A stretch of DNA of 23,047 nt from JBKJZO01 sp046715235 (lineage in GTDB: Bacteria; Actinomycetota; Actinomycetes; BP-191), in NCBI GenBank assembly GCA_046715235.1, contig JBKJZO010000026.1, positions 1 through 23,047 on the forward strand. The letters are read 5' to 3'. The position numbers were made by a program, and so were the translations under genes. The notes under the pieces were generated by a model. That model was not told where the DNA came from, did not search any database, and saw only the letters and a list, made by a program, of their open reading frames with translations. Shown one piece after another: positions 14,524 to 23,047 of the stretch (its first letter is position 1; every line of letters starts with the position of its first letter).

Positions 14524-15803
14524 CCGGATTGACCACGTCGATACGGCAAGCCGTCGGCCGCGGGCATGCGCAATCGTTGCGAGGCGAAGAACAGCACCAA
14601 CAACGTCATCAGGTGCGGTGTCGAGCTCACCAACTGGCTCGGCACGTCGTCCGTCGCGAAGAACCACCACAGCGACAGAGCCGCTCCCACGAGACCGGCG
14701 CCGGCCGCGACGTACCGCTTGCTCAGGACATTTCGTACGGCGAGGGCGGCGAGCACCAGAGCGACGACCACGAGCAGCGGGTGCACGGCGTCACTGAGCT
14801 GCAGCTTGTCGGCGTACCCGAACAACGCAGCGCCCGCCGCCAACCCGGTCGGCCGCCAGTTGCCGAAGATCATCGCTGCCATACCGATAAAACCGCGGCC
14901 GGCCGTCTGACCCTCCTGGTAGTTCGACGAGGACACCGTGACGAGGAACGCGCCTCCGAGGCCGGCCAGTGCGCCGGAGCACACGACCGCGGCGTACTTC
15001 ATGCGGTAAACGTTGATGCCCAGCGACTCGGCCGTGATCGGACTCTCGCCGCAGGCCCGAAGCCGCAGCCCGAAGGCGGTGCGCCAGAGCACCCAATACG
15101 TCAGCGGCACGAGGAGGATGGCGAGAATCGTGAAGTGCGAGACGTTGTGCGTCAGCCCGCGGACAACGCCCGCGAGGTCGGCCGCGACGGGGATGCCCGT
15201 GCGCTCGACCGCGCGAAGCGCATCAGGGCTCTGCCAGCCGAAGATCCGGCCGCCTGAGAGCACTGGCACAGTGAAGGTGCCGATCGACTCCACCGGCGGC
15301 GAGTTGGTCGGGCCGCCGCCAGGTTTGCCCACGAAAGCGACGACCGAGAGGTACCGCGCGAGGCCCCCTGCAAGGATCGTGATGGCCACACCGGACACGA
15401 TGTGGTCGACACCGAAGGTGACAGTCGCTATCGCGTGCAGCAGGCCGCCGAGCGCGCCGAACGCCAAGCCGGCAACAACGCCCCACCACGGTCCCCACTG
15501 GTAGCCCGCCCACGCGCCGCCCCACGTGCCGAGAATCATCATTCCCTCGAGGCCGATGTTGACGACGCCGGCGCGCTCGGACCACAGGCCCCCCAGCCCG
15601 GCAAGCCCTATGGGTACGGCGAGACTCAGCGCGCCCGACATCGTCCCGGTCGACGTGAGCTGATTGACGTCGGTCGCCCACCGCACGAGCGCGAGCGCAA
15701 CGAAGCCGACGGCGACGACAGCGATGATCGTCGTGCGGCTCATCGGACCGGAGCGCACCTTGCGTAGTCCCATTGCGACGGGCTTCTCCAGGCTGGTTGT
15801 CAT
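14520..15803 (-). CDS. ABC transporter permease, nucleoside/BMP type (second permease)
   Basis: A 427-residue membrane protein of the RbsC/branched-chain permease superfamily, similar in layout to NupQ/YufQ of the Bacillus guanosine transporter. The family-typical regions are GLGGLWSERAGVVNIGLEGMM, then HAIATVTFGVDHIVSG, then RACGESPITAESLGI. There are multiple hydrophobic segments, and the C-terminus is longer than in many homologues. It forms the channel with the other permease. ATG 15803 overlaps the preceding gene's stop as ATGA. The nucleoside substrate is inferred from cdd and deoA in the same operon and from the BMP binding protein. Confidence 0.88.
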   Translation of the reverse strand: MTTSLEKPVAMGLRKVRSGPMSRTTIIAVVAVGFVALALVRWATDVNQLTSTGTMSGALSLAVPIGLAGLGGLWSERAGVVNIGLEGMMILGTWGGAWAGYQWGPWWGVVAGLAFGALGGLLHAIATVTFGVDHIVSGVAITILAGGLARYLSVVAFVGKPGGGPTNSPPVESIGTFTVPVLSGGRIFGWQSPDALRAVERTGIPVAADLAGVVRGLTHNVSHFTILAILLVPLTYWVLWRTAFGLRLRACGESPITAESLGINVYRMKYAAVVCSGALAGLGGAFLVTVSSSNYQEGQTAGRGFIGMAAMIFGNWRPTGLAAGAALFGYADKLQLSDAVHPLLVVVALVLAALAVRNVLSKRYVAAGAGLVGAALSLWWFFATDDVPSQLVSSTPHLMTLLVLFFASQRLRMPAADGLPYRRGQSG

Positions 15804-16918
15804 GCGCTCGCTCCCGTGGCAACGGGTTCATCGGCCGCGAGCTGCTCACCGACCGCGCGGAGCTGCTGCCTGAGGCTGTACCGGCGCACGAGCTCATACA
15901 CGACGACCACGGTCAGCACGACTGTGCCCTGGATGATCCGCACGATCTCAGGCGAGACGGACAAGAGGTCGAGGATCTGCGACGACTCCTCCAGAAATGC
16001 CCACAGGAAGGCCCCGACGGCGATGCCGATCGGATGGTTTCGGCCGAGCAGCGCAATCGCGATGCCGGTGAAGCCGATGCCGGCGGGGAAGTCGAGCGAG
16101 TACGAGTAGGAACTTCCCATCAGCTGGGGCATCCCCACGAGCCCTGCGACGGCACCCGACAGCATCATGGTGGTCAAGACCATGCGACGTACGTCGACGC
16201 CGCTGGCGACTGCGGCCGACGGCGACAAGCCTGTGGCCCGCAGGTCGAAGCCGAACCGGGTGCGGTTCAGCAGCACCGAGTAGCCGATGCCCACGACGAC
16301 CGCCAGCAGGATGAGGCCGAAGACCTTGTTGTCGCTGCCGGAGATGATCGGCAGGCCTTGGACCCGAGCCGTGCCCGGAAGCGGCTTGGTGCCGATGTTG
16401 TTGCTGCCGGCCACGGAAACCGCAAGGCGGTCGGGGTGCAGCAGGTAGGCGACGATGCTTCCGGCTATCGCGTTGAGCATGATCGTGGAGATGACTTCGC
16501 TGACTCCGCGGGTGACCTTGAGCAGAGCGGCGAACCCCGCCCACACCGCGCCGATGACCATCGCGGTGAGGATCACGACGGGAACGTGCAGCGCCGCCGG
16601 CACACTGATTGCCGCGCCGAAGGCCGCTGCCAGCATGGCGGCTAGCCGGTACTGACCGTCGACGCCGATGTTGAACAGACCCATCCGGAAGCCGATGGCG
16701 ACTGCGATCGCGGACAGGTAGTAGCCCGTGCTCTTGTTCAGCATGTTGACCAGCTGGTCGGGTTTGCGGCCGTACGCGACCACCTCCCGGAACACCTCGA
16801 GGGGATCAGCGTTCGAGAGCAGCAAAACGATCGACGAGATACTCAGCGAGAAGACCAGAGCGACGAGCGCACCCGCGATCATCAGCAACATCGGCTGCGC
16901 CGCCAGCCGCCTGTTCAT
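15800..16918 (-). CDS. ABC transporter permease, nucleoside/BMP type (first permease)
   Basis: A 372-residue integral membrane protein of the same superfamily, comparable to NupP/YufP. The sequence has an N-terminal hydrophobic helix, ISSIVLLLSNADPLEVF, then GLFNIGVDGQYRLAAM, which corresponds to the conserved permease segment that contacts the ATPase side. Later come EVISTIMLNAIAG and RATGLSPSAAVASGV. It pairs with the second permease. Start ATG 16918 overlaps the ATPase stop as ATGA, and its own stop overlaps the next gene the same way. Confidence 0.88.
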   Translation of the reverse strand: MNRRLAAQPMLLMIAGALVALVFSLSISSIVLLLSNADPLEVFREVVAYGRKPDQLVNMLNKSTGYYLSAIAVAIGFRMGLFNIGVDGQYRLAAMLAAAFGAAISVPAALHVPVVILTAMVIGAVWAGFAALLKVTRGVSEVISTIMLNAIAGSIVAYLLHPDRLAVSVAGSNNIGTKPLPGTARVQGLPIISGSDNKVFGLILLAVVVGIGYSVLLNRTRFGFDLRATGLSPSAAVASGVDVRRMVLTTMMLSGAVAGLVGMPQLMGSSYSYSLDFPAGIGFTGIAIALLGRNHPIGIAVGAFLWAFLEESSQILDLLSVSPEIVRIIQGTVVLTVVVVYELVRRYSLRQQLRAVGEQLAADEPVATGASA

Positions 16919-18420
16919 GCGCTTTCCGCCAGTCCGGTCATAGCGGCACCGAGTTCCTCAGGGGTGACGGTGCGCGGGTCCGCATCGGCGACGAGCCGCC
17001 CGCGCAACATGACCTTGATGGTGTCCGACATGCCAATCAGTTCATCCAGATCCGCCGATACGAGGAGAACGGCCAACCCCGCAGCGCGTGCGATTCGCAG
17101 CTGCTCCCAGATCGCCGCCTGCGCGCCCACGTCGACGCCGCGCGTGGGGTGCGAAGCGATCAGCACGCTAGGGTCTCCGCTCATCTCCCGCCCGATGATG
17201 AGCTTCTGCTGATTGCCGCCCGACAACGCCGATGCCGGTACGTCGATGCCGGGCGTGCGAACGTCGTACTCGCTGACGATCCGCTCGGTATCCGTGCGTG
17301 CACCGGACTTGTCGATCCAGCCGTGCGATTCATTGGGCCGCATCGTCTGGTGTCCGAGGATCCGGTTCTCCCACAGCGGAGCGTGCAGTAGCAGCCCGTG
17401 CCGATGCCTGTCCTCCGGGATGTAGCCGATCCCCGCCTCGCGACGCCGGCGGGTGCTCCAGCTGGAGATGTCCGTGCCCGCCAGCAGAACCGATCCCTTC
17501 TCGGCCGCGAGCATGCCCATCACGGTCTCAACCAGCTCGGCCTGCCCGTTACCTTCCACGCCTGCAATGCCCACGATCTCGCCGCGATGAAGAGTCAACG
17601 TGATGTCGTCGACGACAACGCGGCCGTCCGCCTTGCGAACGGTCAGTTCGATGACCTCGAGTTGCGCAACGTCCGTCACCGTCGACTCACGCAGCTCCGG
17701 CACCGGTAGTTCGCTGCCGACCATCATCTCGGCAAGGTCGCGCGGCGTGACCCCATGGGGGTCGACAGTGGCGACTGTCGTGCCGGCGCGAATCACGGTG
17801 ATCTGGTCTGCGACCGCGAGTACCTCGTCGAGTTTGTGCGAGATGAAGATGACCGCGAGACCCTCGGCGCGCAGCTCCCGCAGATTGTCGAACAGCTCGT
17901 TGACTTCCTGGGGGACGAGTACCGCGGTGGGCTCGTCGAGGATCAGGATGCGCGCGCCGCGGTAGAGCGCCTTGAGGATCTCGACCCGCTGGCGCTGACC
18001 GACGCTCAGCTGCTCGACCAGCCGATCCGGCTCTACGTGCATCCCGTAGGTGTCGGAGATCTCCTTGATGCGCCCGCGAGCGCGGCCGAAATCGATGACG
18101 CCAGCCCGCGTCGGCTCACTGCCGAGCACGACGTTCTCCAGGACGGTGAGGTTGTCAGCAAGCATGAAGTGCTGGTGCACCATGCCGATGCCCCGGGCAA
18201 TCGCGTCCGCGGGGGACGTGAAGCTCACCTCCTCGCCGTCGATCAAGATGGTTCCTTCGTCCGGGCGGTGCATTCCGTAGAGCGTCTTCATCAGCGTCGA
18301 CTTGCCGGCCCCGTTCTCCCCGACGATCGCGTGCACCGATCCCTTGTCGACCGAGATGTCGACGTCGTGGTTGGCAACGACGCCGGGGAACCGCTTCGTG
18401 ATGCCCCGCAGCTCAACCAC
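16915..18420 (-). CDS. ABC transporter ATP-binding protein, tandem domains, nucleoside/BMP type
   Basis: A 501-residue tandem ATPase of the sugar/nucleoside (MglA/NupO-like) type. Domain one has Walker A GENGAGKST (34-42), the signature LSVGQRQR and Walker B ILILDEPTAVL. Domain two has a degenerate Walker A region GVEGNGQ, the signature LSGGNQQK and the family motif HPTRGVDVGAQ. Degeneration of the second site is normal here. It powers import through the two downstream permeases. The GTG at 18420 has no ribosome site. A strong GAGGAGG lies upstream before an in-frame ATT at 18462, which would add 14 residues and may be the true start. The stop overlaps the permease start as ATGA. Confidence 0.92.
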   Translation of the reverse strand: MVELRGITKRFPGVVANHDVDISVDKGSVHAIVGENGAGKSTLMKTLYGMHRPDEGTILIDGEEVSFTSPADAIARGIGMVHQHFMLADNLTVLENVVLGSEPTRAGVIDFGRARGRIKEISDTYGMHVEPDRLVEQLSVGQRQRVEILKALYRGARILILDEPTAVLVPQEVNELFDNLRELRAEGLAVIFISHKLDEVLAVADQITVIRAGTTVATVDPHGVTPRDLAEMMVGSELPVPELRESTVTDVAQLEVIELTVRKADGRVVVDDITLTLHRGEIVGIAGVEGNGQAELVETVMGMLAAEKGSVLLAGTDISSWSTRRRREAGIGYIPEDRHRHGLLLHAPLWENRILGHQTMRPNESHGWIDKSGARTDTERIVSEYDVRTPGIDVPASALSGGNQQKLIIGREMSGDPSVLIASHPTRGVDVGAQAAIWEQLRIARAAGLAVLLVSADLDELIGMSDTIKVMLRGRLVADADPRTVTPEELGAAMTGLAESA

Positions 18421-18459
18421 GCGGGTCTTGGTCTTGTCGGGCTGCTCAGATGCCTCGGA

Positions 18460-18474
18460 AATGGCGGCCTCCTC
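18460..18474 (-). promoter_or_regulatory. Strong ribosome site preceding an in-frame ATT codon
   Basis: On the minus strand GAGGAGG (18474-18468) is followed after five bases by ATT (18462-18460), in frame with the ABC ATPase. No ATG, GTG or TTG occurs at a usable distance, and the annotated GTG 18420 lies 47 bases beyond with no site of its own. Confidence 0.5.
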
Positions 18475-18481
18475 GAAGATG

Positions 18482-18526
18482 CGTCAGGCCCGAGGCTCGC
18501 GCAGCGCGCGCTTCTCGGGCCTGACG
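18482..18526 (-). terminator. Long perfect hairpin between the binding-protein and ATPase genes
   Basis: CGTCAGGCCCGAG (18482-18494) is perfectly complementary to CTCGGGCCTGACG (18514-18526), with a 19-base loop that can itself pair through CGCG. No T tract follows on the minus strand. In binding-protein transporter operons such structures often cause partial termination or protect the upstream message, giving more binding protein than transporter. Confidence 0.65.
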
Positions 18527-18539
18527 GTTCACGCCTGGG

Positions 18540-19625
18540 TTAGGGCGCTTCCGGCACCTTGATCTTGCCGTCGATGATCTGCTGCTTCAGATCCTCGAGC
18601 TGAGCCTTTATGTCGTCGATCTTGCCACCGCTAGTTGAATAGCCGACGCCCTCTTTCGACAGGTCGAAGCGTTCCTCGCCCGCCTTGAAGGTGCCGTCTG
18701 CCACGCTCTTGACGAAGGTGAAGACGGCAACGTCGACACGCTTGATCATGGACGTGATGATCACGTCCTTGACCGCCGGCGCTGCGGATAGGTAAGCGTC
18801 GGAGTCGACGCCAATGGCGAGCCCGTTCGCAGCCTTCGCCGCCTCAAACACGCCGGTACCGGAGCCACCGGCAGCCGCGTAAATGACATCGGCTCCCTGG
18901 TCGAACATTCCGCGCGCCGTCTCCTTGCCCTTCGCCGGGTCGTTGAAGCCGGTGAAGTCCGGCGGCTGGGTGAGGTACTTAACCTGGATCTTGACGTCCG
19001 GCTTGATCTGCTTGGCGCCGGCCGCGAAGCCGGCCTGGAACTTCTTAAGCAGCGGCACTTCAACACCGCCGATGTATCCGAGGGAATTCGTCTTCGACTT
19101 GAGCGCCGCCGCGGCTCCAACGAGGAAGGATCCTTGCTCCTCTGAGAAGACCAGGGCCACAACGTTGGGCGCCTTCACTGTGGCGTCGTCGATGATGCCG
19201 AACGTGGTGTCCGGGTACTTCGGCGCAACCTTCCCAAGCGCGGTCGCGTAGGCGAAGCCAACCGCGACGATCGGATCGAAATCGCCGTCAGCCAGCAGTT
19301 TGAGGCGCGCCTCCTTGTCGGCGTCGGTCTCCCCGGCCTTGGCCGAGAGTTCCTGGACCTCCACGTCGAGCTCAGACTTGACCTTGTCGAGTCCGACCGC
19401 GGCTGAGTCGTTGAAGGACTTGTCACCGCGGCCGCCAATGTCAAAGGCCAGGCCGACCTTGATCTTCTTCTTCTCGGTCGGAGCGGCGCTCGTGTCTGTG
19501 GCGGCCGCGGTCGTATCGGTCGCTGGTGCCGCAGGGGTGTCCTTCGTGTCATCGCCGCAAGCGGCGAAAAGCATGGTGCCGGCGACTACTAGAGATGCGA
19601 GGCGCAGGCCACGGGGTTTACGCAC
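18540..19625 (-). CDS. BMP-family nucleoside-binding lipoprotein of ABC transporter
   Basis: A 361-residue lipoprotein. The signal sequence has a lipobox LFAAC with Cys23 as the lipidation site. A Thr/Ala/Asp-rich linker (about 24-50) tethers the domain. The mature fold begins KIKVGLAFDIGGRGDKSFND, the start signature of the BMP (PnrA/Med) family, which bind nucleosides outside the membrane. Later landmarks are VAVGFAYATAL, LGYIGGVEVPLL and AAGGSGTGVFEAAK. GTG 19625 is chosen because AGAGGGG precedes it and the signal sequence starts there; the open frame upstream encodes Arg-rich non-signal sequence. It is the first gene of the operon. Confidence 0.92.
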   Translation of the reverse strand: MRKPRGLRLASLVVAGTMLFAACGDDTKDTPAAPATDTTAAATDTSAAPTEKKKIKVGLAFDIGGRGDKSFNDSAAVGLDKVKSELDVEVQELSAKAGETDADKEARLKLLADGDFDPIVAVGFAYATALGKVAPKYPDTTFGIIDDATVKAPNVVALVFSEEQGSFLVGAAAALKSKTNSLGYIGGVEVPLLKKFQAGFAAGAKQIKPDVKIQVKYLTQPPDFTGFNDPAKGKETARGMFDQGADVIYAAAGGSGTGVFEAAKAANGLAIGVDSDAYLSAAPAVKDVIITSMIKRVDVAVFTFVKSVADGTFKAGEERFDLSKEGVGYSTSGGKIDDIKAQLEDLKQQIIDGKIKVPEAP

Positions 19626-19734
19626 TGTGATGCCCCTCTCTAGCCGGTCGCGAAGGCCGCAGCCGGACCTTGGTCTGGACGTTAGGCCCCGCCCCAGCCG
19701 TTGACAACCCTTGCCGAACGCCCGTCGCCGCACC

Positions 19735-19762
19735 GTTATAGAGGGATTTGTAACCGAACAAT
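19735..19762 (-). promoter_or_regulatory. Candidate promoter of the nucleoside transporter operon
   Basis: On the minus strand TATAAC (19740-19735) is preceded by ATTGTT (19762-19757) with a 16-base spacer. This would start transcription near 19728, about 100 bases ahead of the binding-protein GTG. It is a weak match judged by eye. Confidence 0.35.
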
Positions 19763-19821
19763 CGGCGCACTGTCGGCGGCGCGCGCGCTCTCGCCCGATG
19801 TGCTCCCGGCGTACCCGTCGA

Positions 19822-19829
19822 TATACATT
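19822..19829 (+). promoter_or_regulatory. Candidate -10 region for sdhCDAB
   Basis: TATACATT contains TACATT, matching TANNNT, and lies about 45 bases before the sdhC GTG. No convincing -35 is seen at the usual distance. The only TTGACA on this strand (19701-19706) is too far upstream. Confidence 0.3.
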
Positions 19830-19873
19830 CCCCGGCAGCGGTAACTGGTCCCATCACTCACCGGAGGGGCACT

Positions 19874-20260
19874 GTGGCGGCGCCACGAGGCACGCTCTAC
19901 CGCGGGCGCGAGGGCATGTGGTCCTGGGTGGCGCACCGCATCACGGGGGTCTTGGTCTTCTTCTTTCTATTCGCGCACGTTCTCGACACCGCGCTGGTGC
20001 GCGTATCCCCCGAGAGCTACAACGCGGTCATCGAGACCTACAAGAACCCGATCGTCAACGTGTTCGAGGTCGGGCTCGTCGGGGCAGTCCTGTTCCACGC
20101 CTTCAACGGCGTGCGCATCATGCTGATCGACTTCTGGTCCAAAGGCGTGCGACTGCAACGCCAGATGATGTACGTCGTGCTGACGCTGTTCGTGGTGCTC
20201 ATGGTGCCCGCGACGTACTTCATGATGCGCCACACCGTCGAAGAACTGTTCGGGTCGTAG
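19874..20260 (+). CDS. sdhC: Succinate dehydrogenase cytochrome b556 subunit
   Basis: A 128-residue membrane anchor with three hydrophobic segments. WSWVAHRITGVLVFFFLFAHVLD (residues 16-38) carries the conserved SdhC-like R-I-T-G motif. FHAFNGVRIMLID contains a histidine that is the likely heme ligand and an arginine typical of quinone-site neighbours. The last segment is MYVVLTLFVVLMVPATY. It anchors the flavoprotein and iron-sulfur subunits to the membrane and passes electrons to menaquinone. GTG 19874 follows GGAGGGG closely. The sdhD start is six bases after the stop. Confidence 0.92.
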   Translation: MAAPRGTLYRGREGMWSWVAHRITGVLVFFFLFAHVLDTALVRVSPESYNAVIETYKNPIVNVFEVGLVGAVLFHAFNGVRIMLIDFWSKGVRLQRQMMYVVLTLFVVLMVPATYFMMRHTVEELFGS

Positions 20261-20266
20261 CCGCCG

Positions 20267-20674
20267 ATGACTGACGTTTCGTTACGGCTCGAGCGCCCCC
20301 GCTCGCGCATGCGGTCGCGCTCCAACTACGAGCTCTACAGCTGGATCTTCATGCGAGTGTCGGGCCTGCTGCTGATCATCCTCGTGCTCGGCCACCTGCT
20401 GATCATGAACATCCTCGACGGGGGTGTGCAGCGCATCAACTTCGGCTTCGTCGCCGGCCGCTGGTCGTCACCGTTCTGGCAGACGTGGGACCTGCTGCAG
20501 CTCTGGCTGGCCGAACTGCACGGCACCAACGGCCTGCGCACGATCATCAACGACTACGCGACCAAGGACTCCACGCGGTTCTGGCTGAAGGTTCTGCTCT
20601 ATACGTCGGCGCTGGTCATCATGGCGCTCGGCACGCTGGTCATCTTCACCTTCGACCCCAATCTCAGGGGCTAG
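20267..20674 (+). CDS. sdhD: Succinate dehydrogenase hydrophobic membrane anchor subunit
   Basis: A 135-residue membrane protein with three hydrophobic segments. The first is WIFMRVSGLLLIILVLGHLLIMN, which combines the conserved R-x-S-G motif with a histidine likely to bind heme. The middle segment ends in ELHGTNGLRTIINDY, matching the family's helix II end. The last is VLLYTSALVIMALGTLVIF. It pairs with SdhC. ATG 20267 is used; there is no strong ribosome site, so coupling to sdhC (six-base gap) is likely. sdhA begins three bases after the stop. Confidence 0.92.
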   Translation: MTDVSLRLERPRSRMRSRSNYELYSWIFMRVSGLLLIILVLGHLLIMNILDGGVQRINFGFVAGRWSSPFWQTWDLLQLWLAELHGTNGLRTIINDYATKDSTRFWLKVLLYTSALVIMALGTLVIFTFDPNLRG

Positions 20675-20677
20675 ACG

Positions 20678-22386
<1,709 letters not shown>

Positions 22387-22405
<19 letters not shown>

Positions 22406-22426
22406 TGGAGCGCCAGCACTGATGGA
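22387..22426 (+). repeat. 17-bp tandem duplication at the sdhA/sdhB junction with mini-ORF
   Basis: GATGGAGCGC plus AAGTACT (22387-22403) is followed directly by the same unit with two substitutions (22404-22420) and then GATGGA. The second unit opens an ATG overlapping the sdhA stop (TGATG) and encodes only MERQH before a TGA that overlaps the sdhB ATG (again TGATG). Confidence 0.85.
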
Positions 22427-23047
22427 CGTCACCCTTCGCATCCGGCGCTTCAACCCGGAAGAAGACGTCGAGCCGCACTGGGAGGACTACGCGGTTCAGG
22501 TCGAGCCGACCGACCGGTTGCTCGACGCCCTGCACGACGTGAAGTGGAACGTCGACGGCACGCTGACGTTCCGCCGGTCCTGCGCCCACGGCATCTGCGG
22601 GTCCGACGCGATGCGCGTCAACGGCGTCAACCGGCTGGCGTGCAAGGTGCTCATGCGCGACCTGGGGTCGACCGTGACGGTCGAGCCGCTCAAGGGTCTG
22701 CCGCTCGAGAAGGACCTTCTCGTCGACATGGAGCCGTTCTTCGAGGCCTACCGTGCGGTCAAGCCCTTCCTCATCGCCGATGACAAGGAGCCGGCGGCCG
22801 AGCGGCTGCAGTCAGCCGAAGACCGCGAGCGCTTCGACGACACGACCAAGTGCATCCTGTGCGCCGCCTGCACGTCGTCCTGCCCGGTCTACTGGACCGA
22901 CGGTCAGTACTTCGGGCCGGCCGCGATCGTCAACGCGCACCGGTTCATCTTCGACAGCCGCGACACCGGCGCCGAGGAGCGGCTGGAGATCCTCAACGAC
23001 AAGGAAGGCGTGTGGCGTTGCCGCACCGTCTTCAACTGCAGCGAGGC
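22422..23047 (+). CDS. sdhB: Succinate dehydrogenase iron-sulfur subunit (3' truncated by window)
   Basis: The first 208 residues of the electron-transfer subunit. The [2Fe-2S] site has Cys54, Cys59, Asp62 and Cys74; an Asp at the third ligand also occurs in E. coli SdhB. The [4Fe-4S] motif is CILCAAC (144-150), followed by CP at 154. Further ligands appear in CRTVFNCSE at the cut. It passes electrons from SdhA flavin to the membrane subunits. The ATG at 22422 overlaps the TGA of the preceding mini-ORF, so translation probably depends on re-initiation from sdhA. The C-terminus lies beyond the window. Confidence 0.95.
   Translation, partial: MDVTLRIRRFNPEEDVEPHWEDYAVQVEPTDRLLDALHDVKWNVDGTLTFRRSCAHGICGSDAMRVNGVNRLACKVLMRDLGSTVTVEPLKGLPLEKDLLVDMEPFFEAYRAVKPFLIADDKEPAAERLQSAEDRERFDDTTKCILCAACTSSCPVYWTDGQYFGPAAIVNAHRFIFDSRDTGAEERLEILNDKEGVWRCRTVFNCSE

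Noticed and set aside
19701..19706. TTGACA as a -35 for sdhC
   Set aside because: No TANNNT hexamer lies 16-18 bases downstream, and it is about 170 bases from the start codon.

Overview
The window is high-GC, densely coded bacterial DNA, almost certainly from an actinomycete (Actinomycetota). The evidence is a mycothiol-dependent maleylpyruvate isomerase-family protein, a LAATG sorting signal of the type used by class E sortases, an actinobacterial-type SdhCDAB set, frequent GTG/TTG starts and several probable leaderless genes. The exact order cannot be fixed from sequence alone; the nucleoside cluster near sdhCDAB is broadly like that in Streptomyces and Nocardioides relatives.

Layout. 1-393: 3' end of a DinG/Rad3-type helicase. 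479-682 (-): small DUF4177-like protein. 825-3372 (+): purine nucleoside phosphorylase overlapping a phosphohexomutase. 3404-4027 (-): uracil phosphoribosyltransferase. 4161-4454 (+): secreted excalibur-domain protein. 4571-4692 (-): LysE-type exporter remnant. 4757-8017 (+): deoC followed by a complete aldehyde dehydrogenase and a half-length, catalytically dead paralogue. 8025-8333 (-): small membrane protein, followed by a decayed copy of the short paralogue's 3' end. 8643-9908 (+): cell-wall-anchored Ig-like protein with a strong terminator. 9981-11390 (-): small membrane protein and adenosine deaminase. 11463-12816 (+): mycothiol-dependent enzyme and a PepSY-like protein. 12854-19625 (-): nucleoside operon, in transcription order BMP lipoprotein, ABC ATPase, two permeases, cdd, deoA. 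19874-23047 (+): sdhCDAB, with sdhB cut by the window edge.

Most of the window forms one physiological module for nucleoside uptake and breakdown. The BMP-family ABC transporter imports nucleosides. Cytidine and adenosine deaminases remove amino groups. Thymidine phosphorylase and purine nucleoside phosphorylase release bases plus (deoxy)ribose-1-phosphate. The phosphohexomutase beside punA is a candidate phosphopentomutase, since no deoB is seen. DeoC cleaves deoxyribose-5-phosphate to glyceraldehyde-3-phosphate and acetaldehyde. The adjacent aldehyde dehydrogenase can oxidise the acetaldehyde, and Upp salvages uracil. Succinate dehydrogenase is an independent core-metabolism operon.

No clearly new multi-gene system is visible. 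The most unusual signals are local: the short aldehyde dehydrogenase and its decayed duplicate; a 17-bp tandem duplication that creates a five-codon mini-ORF between sdhA and sdhB; a probable AUU start codon on the ABC ATPase behind a strong Shine-Dalgarno; a large perfect hairpin between the binding-protein and ATPase genes; and an ECF-sigma-like promoter before the surface protein.
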